Assembly: GCF_945906775.1 (NCBI RefSeq)
Contig: NZ_CAMDRE010000001.1
Span: 496,001 to 560,000, forward strand
Direction: 5' to 3'
From: Citrobacter sp. Marseille-Q6884
Lineage (GTDB): Bacteria > Pseudomonadota > Gammaproteobacteria > Enterobacterales > Enterobacteriaceae
DNA length: 64,000 nt
Shown here: piece by piece, positions 1 to 6,934 of the stretch
Position numbering within the stretch: the stretch's first letter is position 1
How the letters are laid out: each line of letters begins with the position of its first letter
Program-made: the position numbers and the translations under genes
Notes under the pieces: generated by a model
Databases searched by the model: none
Seen by the model: only the letters and a program-made list of their open reading frames with translations
What the model was told of the DNA's origin: nothing

Positions 1-364
1 TACTGATAGTTGTTACAGTGATAACGGATGCGATACCAAAACCTGCAAATTTCCCAATACCCTTTCGTCCCATTAATGGTCGTTTTAAATCCCGTGAAAG
101 AGTTTTTGCATTGTTTTTACGTTTATCATACCCTACTGTCAGAAATTTATTCTGACATTCGTCTTGAGTCATTCCAATACCATTATCTTGAATAGTAATG
201 GAGAAATCATCATGCGTAGGGAGCGTGATTTTAACTTCAGTAGCATCAGCATCCCATGAGTTAGAAACCATTTCCGCAATAGCTGCTGTTGGGCTTTGAT
301 ACATTTGTATGCCCAAATGATCAATTATTCTTCCATGGAAATTTAAAAATAAAGAGTTTTCCAT
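1..364 (-). CDS. GHKL-fold ATPase (MutL/MORC/Hsp90-like), N-terminal part only, truncated by window edge
   Basis: I translated this by hand from the ATG at 364-362; 121 codons are visible before the edge. The Bergerat ATP-binding fold is clear: an EMVSNSWDADATEV helix carrying the Mg-binding Asn, a DNGIGM motif, and a GRKGIGKFAGFG lid-like glycine motif. This matches the HATPase_c_3 type of MutL and MORC proteins rather than histidine kinases. The start lies 4 bp beyond the stop of the Dcm-type methyltransferase, so the two are surely co-transcribed and probably coupled. Aravind and colleagues described such ATPases in operons with cytosine methylases, Z1-type helicases and Vsr-like nucleases, predicted to be restriction or defence systems. 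What follows to the left here is unknown. Confidence 0.85.
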   Translation of the reverse strand, partial: MENSLFLNFHGRIIDHLGIQMYQSPTAAIAEMVSNSWDADATEVKITLPTHDDFSITIQDNGIGMTQDECQNKFLTVGYDKRKNNAKTLSRDLKRPLMGRKGIGKFAGFGIASVITVTTIS

Positions 365-368
365 TCTA

Positions 369-1397
369 TTATCCTAATTCAATAAGGTGCTTTTTGATTA
401 CTTCTGCATGACGCTTGATAAACTCTGGAGGTAGCGCATTGCCAATCATAAGAGCAGCTCTATCTTTGCCGTACTTGATTGGGAAGTAATAGTTTTTGGG
501 AAAAGTTTGCAATAGAGCCGCTTCTCGCAAAGTAATCGCTCTATCTTGTACAGGATGAAGAAACCGTCCTTTAGATGGATTGGTACAACCACTTGTTATT
601 GTTGGAGATACCGCATCCCATTTCATACGGCCATAAACATCTCTAAATCCGTTAGGATATTTTTTATGACAAGGTAGCCAGTATTCATACGGCAAGTCAG
701 CACGGCTACCACCATCTTTAGGTACCAGCTTTATTATTTTCATGACTTTTTCAGTTCGATTTTCTTTAATATTATGCAAAAAGTCATCGCTATGCTGTGG
801 TAATGGCAAATCTCCAATCGCATCCTTAACAGTTACCTTTATGCTGTTTTTTTCTGCTCTTGGTAAATATCCTAATCTTGACGCTAACATTACCATACGT
901 CGCCTTCTCTGCGGTACTCCAAAGTAAGAAGCATCTTCAATCGCAACTGAATTAGAATCTATGAAGTATCCTAATTGCTTCAATTCATCGCAAAAAATCT
1001 TTATACGGTAATCCTTGGCTAACGCGGGGACATTTTCCAACATCACCACTTTAGGAAGGAAACATTTAACAAAATCCAAAAACGAAAATATCAAATCATT
1101 CCGTTCATCGTTAACTGAGGAATTTTTATTTCTCGTTCTTAAGCTTGAAAAACCCTGACATGGTGGGCATCCCGCAAGCAATTCAAGCTGCCCTTGCTGG
1201 AGACCAAGTTCACTCATGATTTTTGCTGGAGATAGTTCTCGTATATCTCCAGTACGCAATGAAACATCAGGATGATTCTGCATATAGGTTTCAGAAACAA
1301 TAGGCTCCTTTTCGACAGCCGACACTACATCAAAGCCAGCCATCTTAAGACCAACCGTCAGGCCACCTGCGCCGCAGAAGAGATCTATCGCTTTCAT
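369..1397 (-). CDS. DNA (cytosine-5-)-methyltransferase, Dcm/M.HhaI family
   Basis: 342 aa with all the main C5-methylase motifs in order: motif I DLFCGAGGLTVGL (residues 5-17), motif IV GCPPCQGFSS with catalytic Cys80, motif VI ENV (121-123), motif VIII FGVPQRRRR (about 159-167), and motifs IX-X near the C terminus (SPTITSG and GNALPP). It therefore looks active. The short region between VIII and IX, where target recognition resides, does not let me predict the target. It is the first gene of a two-or-more gene operon with the GHKL ATPase. Its own upstream region (1398-1680) contains the terminator of the preceding phage operon, so it has an independent promoter. Base composition is visibly more A+T-rich than gpA next door, as expected for a recently acquired moron at the P2 tin/old locus. 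Confidence 0.93.
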   Translation of the reverse strand: MKAIDLFCGAGGLTVGLKMAGFDVVSAVEKEPIVSETYMQNHPDVSLRTGDIRELSPAKIMSELGLQQGQLELLAGCPPCQGFSSLRTRNKNSSVNDERNDLIFSFLDFVKCFLPKVVMLENVPALAKDYRIKIFCDELKQLGYFIDSNSVAIEDASYFGVPQRRRRMVMLASRLGYLPRAEKNSIKVTVKDAIGDLPLPQHSDDFLHNIKENRTEKVMKIIKLVPKDGGSRADLPYEYWLPCHKKYPNGFRDVYGRMKWDAVSPTITSGCTNPSKGRFLHPVQDRAITLREAALLQTFPKNYYFPIKYGKDRAALMIGNALPPEFIKRHAEVIKKHLIELG

Positions 1398-1624
1398 AAA
1401 ATCCTTATCAAATCTAAACCAATCTGTAACTTTGAAAAATAATGGATGAGTATAAATGAGTCACCATGTCGCAGCAAAAGTATCTTTGTGGAAGCTGGTT
1501 CAGATGTGAGCTGAACGCCAAAGATGTCGCATTTTCGTTGTTAGCAGGTGCATTCATCCCGTTCTTCCAATGTGCAATGCTGACACGTTGTTATTCCATG
1601 GTTTACCTTTGTATGCAATCCCAT

Positions 1625-1658
1625 ACAAAATAACCCCATGCCATCAAACATAGGGTTA
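1625..1658 (-). terminator. Intrinsic terminator of the gpA/tum-like operon
   Basis: Arms TAACCCCATG (1631-1640) and CATAGGGTTA (1649-1658) pair with one mismatch around an 8-nt loop. On the minus strand the hairpin is followed by TTATTTTGT. It lies just downstream of the DinI/Tum-like stop codon and separates the phage early operon from the methyltransferase/ATPase module. Confidence 0.65.
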
Positions 1659-1680
1659 CGGTTTGTATATTTTTCAGGAA

Positions 1681-2121
1681 CTAACGCCAGCTCTCATCTT
1701 CCCATACTTCCTGAAGGATACTATCGAGAGCTTCGCGGTCTGAATCTTTATCGAACCCCATCAACTCAACACCAGTCATAGAACCTTTCTTGACGTTAAC
1801 GCTAGTTGTCGGAAAAACTGACTGTATTCGCTTGGTCAATTCACTCTGAAAAGCATCAATCACAGGCTGGCCGACTATTTGATCTTTATCTAATGTGATA
1901 TTTACTCTCACCTTGCCCTCCTTCGCAAAGGTTTCATCAACAGGCGGCGCGGAAAAAACAACAGAAAAATTATTGTTTTTCATTAAGTTGCCTCTTGCTA
2001 TCTCCGCAATTAAATTTAATGCGATTTCACGGTCTCTTTCCTGACAAGTCCCTTCAGCCGTCAGACGCGCAATCATTTCGACCCGCTCAATCATAACGTG
2101 CTCACTTAACTCTCTATCCAC
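1681..2121 (-). CDS. Tum/DinI-like SOS-response phage protein
   Basis: 146 aa from a GTG start at 2121, preceded by GGAGG (2126-2130). A longer in-frame start at 2163 would place the LexA box inside the gene, so I reject it; an ATG at 2094 is an alternative. The C-terminal half, about 80 residues, resembles DinI: a VNITLDKDQ beta strand, an amphipathic helix SELTKRIQSVFPTTSV, and the ending LDSILQEVWEDESW, which parallels the DinI C terminus. The N-terminal part is an extra helical segment. In phage 186 the LexA-repressed tum gene makes an antirepressor that inactivates CI. Position downstream of gpA and the SOS box make the same role likely, but DinI-like RecA modulation is also possible. 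Confidence 0.75.
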   Translation of the reverse strand: MDRELSEHVMIERVEMIARLTAEGTCQERDREIALNLIAEIARGNLMKNNNFSVVFSAPPVDETFAKEGKVRVNITLDKDQIVGQPVIDAFQSELTKRIQSVFPTTSVNVKKGSMTGVELMGFDKDSDREALDSILQEVWEDESWR

Positions 2122-2139
2122 ACAACCTCCACAACGAGA

Positions 2140-2159
2140 TACTGTATAAACATACAGTA
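2140..2159 (-). promoter_or_regulatory. LexA (SOS) box
   Basis: TACTGTATAAACATACAGTA is nearly identical to the LexA consensus (CTGT-N8-ACAG core with A+T-rich centre and flanking T and A). It ends 18 nt upstream of the GTG start of the Tum/DinI-like gene and should cover its promoter. This predicts SOS induction of the prophage. Confidence 0.92.
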
Positions 2160-2236
2160 GCACGTATTGATAAAAAATGTGAAGAAAAAAAGCAGTAAAT
2201 ACACTGTATGTACATGATATGTATGAACATTAACGG

Positions 2237-4474
2237 TTATGCTCTCATCGTCAGCTCAGCTAAAAGCGCAACGCGATTGAGGATTTCTGTAGCTTTGGTC
2301 TGATGTTCCTTAGCTCTAGCCTGATGCGATGGCGCTGCGGAAAATATTTCGCCTTTGGCCGTTCCGCGTAACCATTTGCCACCCAAACAACTTTTACCGC
2401 CAGCCATCAGGTGCAGAGCTTCTCCCCGGCTGATAGTGATGCCAGTTGTCAGATGTATCTCGTCGATAATTATCGCTGCAACTGCGTTTTGTTCATTCGT
2501 TCCGTGAATGAATTTTCGCCGCATTTGTGGCTTTTGCTTCCTAAGTCGTTTTGTCAGCTCTCGTCTTTCACGTCGACTCAGTGGTTTTGATAAATCGATT
2601 TCCGGTGGATCGCTTTCGCTTCCCGTACAGTTATTGACAGAACTCCGAGGGACGGCTTTGCCGTCCTGAAGGTCAACGGCCAAATCAACAGCACGCTTCG
2701 GAACAATCTTCCACTGAGTGAGCCGAGTTAAAATCGGGCTCCCTGCACCTATGGAGGAATCGTAGACCCCCTTAATGCATACCGTTTCCTCACCGTACTG
2801 ATTAAGCTCGGTACGCGGTTCATACAGTGTGCGCACCTGTAAATCATCGCGACGGACAAACGGCCCACCCTGCGCATTAACATAACCAGCCCAGTCACCA
2901 GCGTCGGCGGCATCATGGACGGCGGCAAACTCAACGCTCAGGCCGTGCGCGGTTTCGGTATCAGCGAGGCGACGTAACTCACGGTAAACCGTCACCGGCG
3001 CACCACCGATAAACTGAAACTGACGGATGTGCCAGCGCGCTGCCCATGCTGAAACGGCGGGGGCTGTATCCTTCAGCAGCTCACCACTTTCATCATCGGT
3101 TTCACCATCGAGAGCATAACCGTCGATATTTTTTGAGATGTATTTAGCAACATAGCCGGTTGCGCTGCCTTTCTCTGGGTCAATCGCCTCGGCGTGGAAA
3201 CGTGCTTTTTTGGCTTTATCGCTTTTCAGTTCGTGGCGGTCTTCTTTCCATGCGTATTTACGGACGATGGAGCGAACATATTCAACATCTTCCGGCAGCA
3301 TGAACATCAGCATGTGCCAGTGTGGAGTACCGTCGTGATGGGGCTCGGCGACACGAATACCGAAAATTCGCACATCTTCCCGATGCAGTTTGGCACGGAT
3401 ACGCGCCCAGATACCGGTTAGATAGTTTTGCGTGTCAGCCGGGCTGGCACCGCTCCATTTGCTGTTACGGTAACCGGCTTTAGTCGTGGCGTGGTATTTT
3501 GACGGCGCGGTTAGAGTGTAAAACTCACCAACATAACCGAGCTCATTACAGATGTTTTCAAACCCACGAATGCGGGTCATGAGCTCACAGCGGCGAATGG
3601 CAGGGTTAGCAACTGAGCCATCATATTTTTCAATCAGGCTGATACGGTTGCCGTCTTCGTCTTCGAGATCCAGACCTTTGAGAAATTCACGAGTGCGGCG
3701 CTTTTGTTCACGCCAGTCAGTCACGCAGTTTTTACTCGCGTAGGTATTTTTTTTCTTGTTGACGTTACCGACTGCAATTTGCAGGTGTTCGCGCCACGTA
3801 GCCGCAACGCGGCGCAAACGACCACGCCACCACCCATCATTAAACATCTTGGCAATAGCCGGTGCGATTTCATCCGCGTCGACATAATTTTTTGCAACCC
3901 GATCCCAATGTGGTGGGATAACGTTGAATTGGAGGGAAATAATGCCAGCACGGATATACCAGGTGTACAGCGTTTTAAGCTCGCCAAATCCGTGGTCATC
4001 AATGTTGGCAAGTTCACCACGAATGAAATTAGCAATATCAGCGGCCAACAGGTCAACATCAGCACGCGACATATCAGGGAGGCGATTATATCTGGCGACC
4101 ATATTGACCATGCGTGACGCCAGATATTGCATAAGCTGGGTATCAAAATGACAACCGAAAACAGCGGTTGATACATTGCTGTTGATGCCAGCGCACTCGT
4201 ATTTTTTTGCAACCAGTTCAAGACGCGGCAATGCCTTTTTGCAGAAGCTGATTAAAAAAGCATTGGCTCGTTGACTGCCCTGATTTTGCTCCAGCACCGC
4301 AGCGGTTCGATAAACATCAAAACGCACGCACTCAGGCTGGAGAGAAAGCACCTTTCTCGCATGCAGCAAAGCCGCGAACATACGGTCGCGGCGATACTGT
4401 TGGTCGTAGGTAAGATATGGACTGGTTATTGCCGACCGTGGAGCATTCCACGGAAACGCGAATTGAACAGCCAA
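2237..4474 (-). CDS. Phage replication initiator gpA (rolling-circle endonuclease, P2/186 family)
   Basis: 745 aa, similar in length to P2 and 186 gpA. It nicks the phage origin and stays covalently bound through a tyrosine to prime rolling-circle replication using host Rep helicase. Visible motifs are the metal-binding HWH (residues 385-387, in a GTPHWHMLMF context) and the paired active-site tyrosines 441 and 445 in GYVAKYISKN. A basic C-terminal region follows (about 640-665, rich in Arg and Lys). The start used is TTG at 4474, two bases beyond the stop of the zinc-finger gene and behind a G-rich SD; the exact start is uncertain. The gene itself carries the probable origin at 2634-2666. 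It belongs to the leftward early operon cox-cII-fil-...-A. Confidence 0.93.
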   Translation of the reverse strand: MAVQFAFPWNAPRSAITSPYLTYDQQYRRDRMFAALLHARKVLSLQPECVRFDVYRTAAVLEQNQGSQRANAFLISFCKKALPRLELVAKKYECAGINSNVSTAVFGCHFDTQLMQYLASRMVNMVARYNRLPDMSRADVDLLAADIANFIRGELANIDDHGFGELKTLYTWYIRAGIISLQFNVIPPHWDRVAKNYVDADEIAPAIAKMFNDGWWRGRLRRVAATWREHLQIAVGNVNKKKNTYASKNCVTDWREQKRRTREFLKGLDLEDEDGNRISLIEKYDGSVANPAIRRCELMTRIRGFENICNELGYVGEFYTLTAPSKYHATTKAGYRNSKWSGASPADTQNYLTGIWARIRAKLHREDVRIFGIRVAEPHHDGTPHWHMLMFMLPEDVEYVRSIVRKYAWKEDRHELKSDKAKKARFHAEAIDPEKGSATGYVAKYISKNIDGYALDGETDDESGELLKDTAPAVSAWAARWHIRQFQFIGGAPVTVYRELRRLADTETAHGLSVEFAAVHDAADAGDWAGYVNAQGGPFVRRDDLQVRTLYEPRTELNQYGEETVCIKGVYDSSIGAGSPILTRLTQWKIVPKRAVDLAVDLQDGKAVPRSSVNNCTGSESDPPEIDLSKPLSRRERRELTKRLRKQKPQMRRKFIHGTNEQNAVAAIIIDEIHLTTGITISRGEALHLMAGGKSCLGGKWLRGTAKGEIFSAAPSHQARAKEHQTKATEILNRVALLAELTMRA
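2634..2666. other. Probable P2-type rolling-circle origin / gpA nick site inside gene A
   Basis: On the minus strand a perfect hairpin GGACGGC-AAA-GCCGTCC (2666-2650) runs directly into CCTCGGAGTTCTGTCAA (2650-2634). From memory, the P2 origin cleaved by gpA contains CCTCGGAGTCCTGTCAA, one base different. The location in the 3' part of gene A also agrees with P2 and 186, whose origins lie in A. The assignment rests on remembered sequence, not on a search. Confidence 0.65.
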
Positions 4475-4475
4475 T

Positions 4476-4697
4476 TCATACCCCCCGATAATGCTTAGAT
4501 TTGAGCTCGTCGATTTGCTGACAGGTCACGCACAAATCCACGCCCGGAATCGCAATGCGGCGAGCTTCTGGGATTGGTGCGTCACATTTTTCGCAGAAAA
4601 AACGGGAAGGCGCAGCGATACGGCTGCGCGCTTTGTTGATGTAGCGCTCGCGGTCTTCCTGCTCACGCTGTTGGGCTAAATCAATTGTGTCAGCCAT
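4476..4697 (-). CDS. DksA/TraR-family C4 zinc-finger protein (P2-like early gene)
   Basis: 73 aa. A basic N-terminal helix is followed by a four-cysteine zinc finger CEKCDAPIPEARR...CVTC, the arrangement of the phage C4-type DksA/TraR family found beside gpA in P2-like phages. Family members resemble the RNA-polymerase secondary-channel regulator DksA, but the coiled-coil tip is too short here to assume that activity. It overlaps the upstream DUF2732 gene by one base and ends two bases from the gpA start, so the three are translated as a block. Confidence 0.88.
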   Translation of the reverse strand: MADTIDLAQQREQEDRERYINKARSRIAAPSRFFCEKCDAPIPEARRIAIPGVDLCVTCQQIDELKSKHYRGV

Positions 4698-4930
4698 TAG
4701 TGCAGCTCCTGTGATTCGTTCTCAAAGCGAGTGGCTTCGCGGCGCAGAAGTTCGGCCGCTTCTTTGCCGGTCATATCTGAATTGGTAATGTGAACGGCCA
4801 GCGCTTCGAGACGGATTGAAACGGCGAGAGCGCGATCTTTGCGCTCTTCTTTTTTGGCTTCTTTAAACAAAGACTCCAGCACGTGGTCGCCAGCACTACT
4901 CGGCGTTGATAAATAAATAGTTCTACTCAT
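4697..4930 (-). CDS. DUF2732-family small phage protein
   Basis: 77 aa, strongly charged and helical (KEAKKEERKDRALAVSIRLEALAVHI). It matches my recollection of the DUF2732 family of P2-like phages, which has no established function. It has a good Shine-Dalgarno (AGGAGGATAT on the minus strand) and overlaps the zinc-finger gene by one base. I see no motif that would suggest an activity. Confidence 0.75.
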   Translation of the reverse strand: MSRTIYLSTPSSAGDHVLESLFKEAKKEERKDRALAVSIRLEALAVHITNSDMTGKEAAELLRREATRFENESQELH

Positions 4931-4996
4931 ATATCCTCCTGATTTTTGGCAAAAGAATGCCCGGCGGGTTTACGCCAAGTAATTACGTTTAATTAA

Positions 4997-5197
4997 TTAA
5001 CTATATCCAAATACAACAGCAGGCTTGCTTTTTAACTGCTTGATGATTTCGGCTTTTAATCCATCCTTAAATTCTTTGCAGCACTCCCACTCAGGGTCAA
5101 CGCGAAGTATTGCGCCGTCTCGGGTTTTAATTTCAAAACCATCCTCCATATTTGGAATCATGGCACCTAAAACAATTCTTAATTCATCGCGTGACAT
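4997..5197 (-). CDS. Small phage protein of unknown function
   Basis: 66 aa, acidic N-terminal half and basic C-terminal half, two adjacent cysteines (ECCKEF). Preceded by GGAGTGAAAC before the ATG. It overlaps the 3' end of fil by 14 bp and lies in the same leftward operon, which supports it as a real gene. I do not recognise the family. Confidence 0.7.
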   Translation of the reverse strand: MSRDELRIVLGAMIPNMEDGFEIKTRDGAILRVDPEWECCKEFKDGLKAEIIKQLKSKPAVVFGYS

Positions 5198-5411
5198 GTT
5201 TCACTCCTTTAATTACAAAGTGGACAATACGAATAATTAAAAAACCTGACGATTTCGGCGACTTTGTTTTCAGCCCTTTTAATAATTCGGACTGTGAGCG
5301 GCACGGGTGCCAGCGCTTGCCGTCCTTACCTGCGATCCAGCCATGGCCGTAATGCATGCCGGGGCTTTGCTTAACGAGCAGAGACGCGAATGACGGTTCA
5401 CTTTTCAGCAT
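5184..5411 (-). CDS. fil: Fil-family protein (DUF2724), host cell filamentation
   Basis: 75 aa from the ATG at 5411, which has GAGGTG spaced 4 nt upstream; the longer in-frame start at 5444 would overlap cII. The core, residues about 4-40 with MHYGHGWIAG and RWHPCRSQSE, is characteristic of the Fil/DUF2724 family. In phage 186, Fil expression blocks host division and gives filaments; the host target is not something the sequence shows. It is translated from the cII-activated leftward operon in 186-type phages, which is probably the case here. Confidence 0.85.
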   Translation of the reverse strand: MLKSEPSFASLLVKQSPGMHYGHGWIAGKDGKRWHPCRSQSELLKGLKTKSPKSSGFLIIRIVHFVIKGVKHVTR

Positions 5412-5418
5412 ACGCACC

Positions 5419-5928
5419 TCAAATAAGACCAAACGATGCGCCAATACCGCTCATGGTATCGACCACGCTCGACATAGCGGGATTAGTCTGCAGACGTGCA
5501 TGCAGCGCCAGAGCCGACAATGACAACATGCGAATGCCGGAGTTAACGCTTTCAATCATGTTGTGCTTACGGGCAGTGGTCAGACGCTCATCAGATACAG
5601 CACCGCTCGCCAGTTCACCGAGTTCGCGCATTGCGCGCATGACGTAAGACTGCAATTTATCTTTAGCCAGCTCATTAACCGGCACGCATGGCAGACAATG
5701 AATCTGCGCCAGAAAACCATCAACGAGGGTTGAGTCTTCGGTCAGGTCAGTCAGCAGCCACAATTCAGGCGGTGTGAACTGGTGAGGCTGTTCTGGGTTG
5801 AGCTTGTTACGTAACGTCTGAACATTCATACCCGCACGCTCGGCCAGCTTCGCCATATTGTGACGCTGCGCAAAAGCCCGGCACGCTTCGTCATAGTGGG
5901 GATGTTTGGAAATCTGAAAATCAAACAT
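5419..5928 (-). CDS. cII: CII-type phage regulator (186 family)
   Basis: 169 aa. The N-terminal helix-turn-helix region (MAKLAERAGMNVQTLRNKLN, residues about 25-44) is followed by a helical oligomerisation region. In phage 186, CII activates the establishment promoter of cI and is needed for lysogeny rather than for maintenance. The gene lies between cox and fil, as in 186. An AAGGATG Shine-Dalgarno precedes the ATG. Confidence 0.88.
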   Translation of the reverse strand: MFDFQISKHPHYDEACRAFAQRHNMAKLAERAGMNVQTLRNKLNPEQPHQFTPPELWLLTDLTEDSTLVDGFLAQIHCLPCVPVNELAKDKLQSYVMRAMRELGELASGAVSDERLTTARKHNMIESVNSGIRMLSLSALALHARLQTNPAMSSVVDTMSGIGASFGLI

Positions 5929-5958
5929 GCTACATCCTTATAATTCACATAATGTGAA

Positions 5959-6222
5959 TCAAGCACCGATAACAAGTTGGAAACGGGAATGACCCAACGC
6001 TTTACGCAACTGTTCTTCTTTCCAGCGAGCGTAATAGATACGAATCGGGCCACCTGCTTTCTTGCAGCCTTTACGGATGGTGCGGGGTTCGATTGGTACA
6101 CAAGGGTTGTCGCCAGTTGTCCAGCGATAAGCGGTACGCTCAGAAACACCTTCAAGTTCTGCGAACTGCTGCAGACTAACGATAGGTGCAGGTACTTTGA
6201 TGATTGCGATTTCAGAAGCCAT
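5959..6222 (-). CDS. cox: Cox/Apl excisionase and repressor of the lysogenic promoter
   Basis: 87 aa from the ATG at 6222 (MASEIAIIKV). An upstream in-frame start at 6279 would run into the divergent control region and is disfavoured. A winged-helix/HTH segment (LQQFAELEGVSERTAYRWTTG) is followed by the C terminus RIYYARWKEEQLRKALGHSR, which is nearly identical to P2 Cox and 186 Apl as I remember them. Cox/Apl binds the attachment-site arm to direct excision and represses the cI promoter. It is the first gene of the leftward early operon and faces cI across 128 bp. Confidence 0.92.
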   Translation of the reverse strand: MASEIAIIKVPAPIVSLQQFAELEGVSERTAYRWTTGDNPCVPIEPRTIRKGCKKAGGPIRIYYARWKEEQLRKALGHSRFQLVIGA

Positions 6223-6350
6223 GTTGCATGATTCCCTTTTGCCAAAGTTTGCAATTGAAATGACTCTGTTTGCCAACACCTGCCATCAATTGCGTAGGTT
6301 TAGCCAAAATATATCTCCCAATTGAGAGATAGTAAATAGGTTTTAGTGAA
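6223..6350. promoter_or_regulatory. cox/cI divergent control region
   Basis: It holds the promoters for the early operon and for cI. TATCTCCCAATTGAGAGATA at 6312-6331 is a 20-bp inverted repeat with perfect 6-bp outer arms, 19 bp before the cI start. Two further CAATTG cores (about 6252 and 6287) and three TTTGCCAA/TTTAGCCAA direct repeats (about 6239, 6269 and 6299) fit CI and Cox operators. Which protein binds which repeat cannot be read from the sequence. Confidence 0.65.
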
Positions 6351-6932
6351 ATGAACATTAATTCTTTAGGATGGAGCAACGTAGACGTCCTCGATCGCAT
6401 CTGCGAGGCTTATGGATTTTCACAGAAAATTCAATTAGCTAACCACTTCGACATTGCCTCAAGTTCGCTATCGAATAGGTACACCCGAGGCGCTATCTCC
6501 TATGACTTCGCAGCACATTGCGCCTTAGAGACAGGAGCAAATCTTCGTTGGCTACTTACTGGGGAGGGTAGAAAGTTCGAAAATGAGAAACCTGCAGAGG
6601 GAACTTTGAATCTTTCGATTCAATTATTCACAATAAGTGAAGGCCAACTAGATGATCAGGGTTGGATAACAATTGATAAGAAGTTTTTCCCTGATGCCAT
6701 TTCTGATCCCTACATCATCGAAGCTGATGGAAGATTTCATTTTATGGAGAGTAAAAATTCACTCTCTGATGGGACTTATTTGATTGATGTTGATGGCAGC
6801 AAAAGCATACGAGAACTCACTATTTTACCGGGTCAAAGGCTTCACGTTTCTGGCGGAAAGATTGCTTTCGAATGCAGTATTAGCGATATAAAAATTCACA
6901 ATCGTGTTTTTGCCGTTTATCAGGAACTTTAA
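6351..6932 (+). CDS. cI: CI repressor, 186 family
   Basis: 193 aa. The N-terminal HTH of the Phage_CI_repr type (DRICEAYGFSQKIQLANHFDIASSSLSNRYTR in part, residues about 13-45) is joined to a C-terminal beta-rich oligomerisation domain. There is no Ala-Gly autocleavage site or Ser/Lys dyad of LexA type that I can identify, consistent with induction through an antirepressor rather than RecA-mediated cleavage. It maintains lysogeny by repressing the early promoter. The gene overlaps the int ribosome-binding region, so cI and int form one transcript. Confidence 0.92.
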   Translation: MNINSLGWSNVDVLDRICEAYGFSQKIQLANHFDIASSSLSNRYTRGAISYDFAAHCALETGANLRWLLTGEGRKFENEKPAEGTLNLSIQLFTISEGQLDDQGWITIDKKFFPDAISDPYIIEADGRFHFMESKNSLSDGTYLIDVDGSKSIRELTILPGQRLHVSGGKIAFECSISDIKIHNRVFAVYQEL

Positions 6933-6934
6933 CA

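Noticed and set aside
1466..1633. 55-codon plus-strand open frame (MSQQKYLCGSWFRCELNAKD...) between the methylase and the Tum-like gene
   Set aside because: No convincing ribosome-binding site, opposite to all neighbours, and its end overlaps the terminator hairpin at 1631-1658. Odd Cys-rich composition is not enough to call it a gene.
2190..2216. Second LexA box (CACTGTATGTACATGATATG)
   Set aside because: The left CTGT half is fine but the right half is GATA rather than ACAG at the required N8 spacing.
3704..4221. Open frames of 137 and 166 codons overlapping gpA on both strands
   Set aside because: They lie wholly inside the well-supported gpA gene and their translations have no recognisable motifs.
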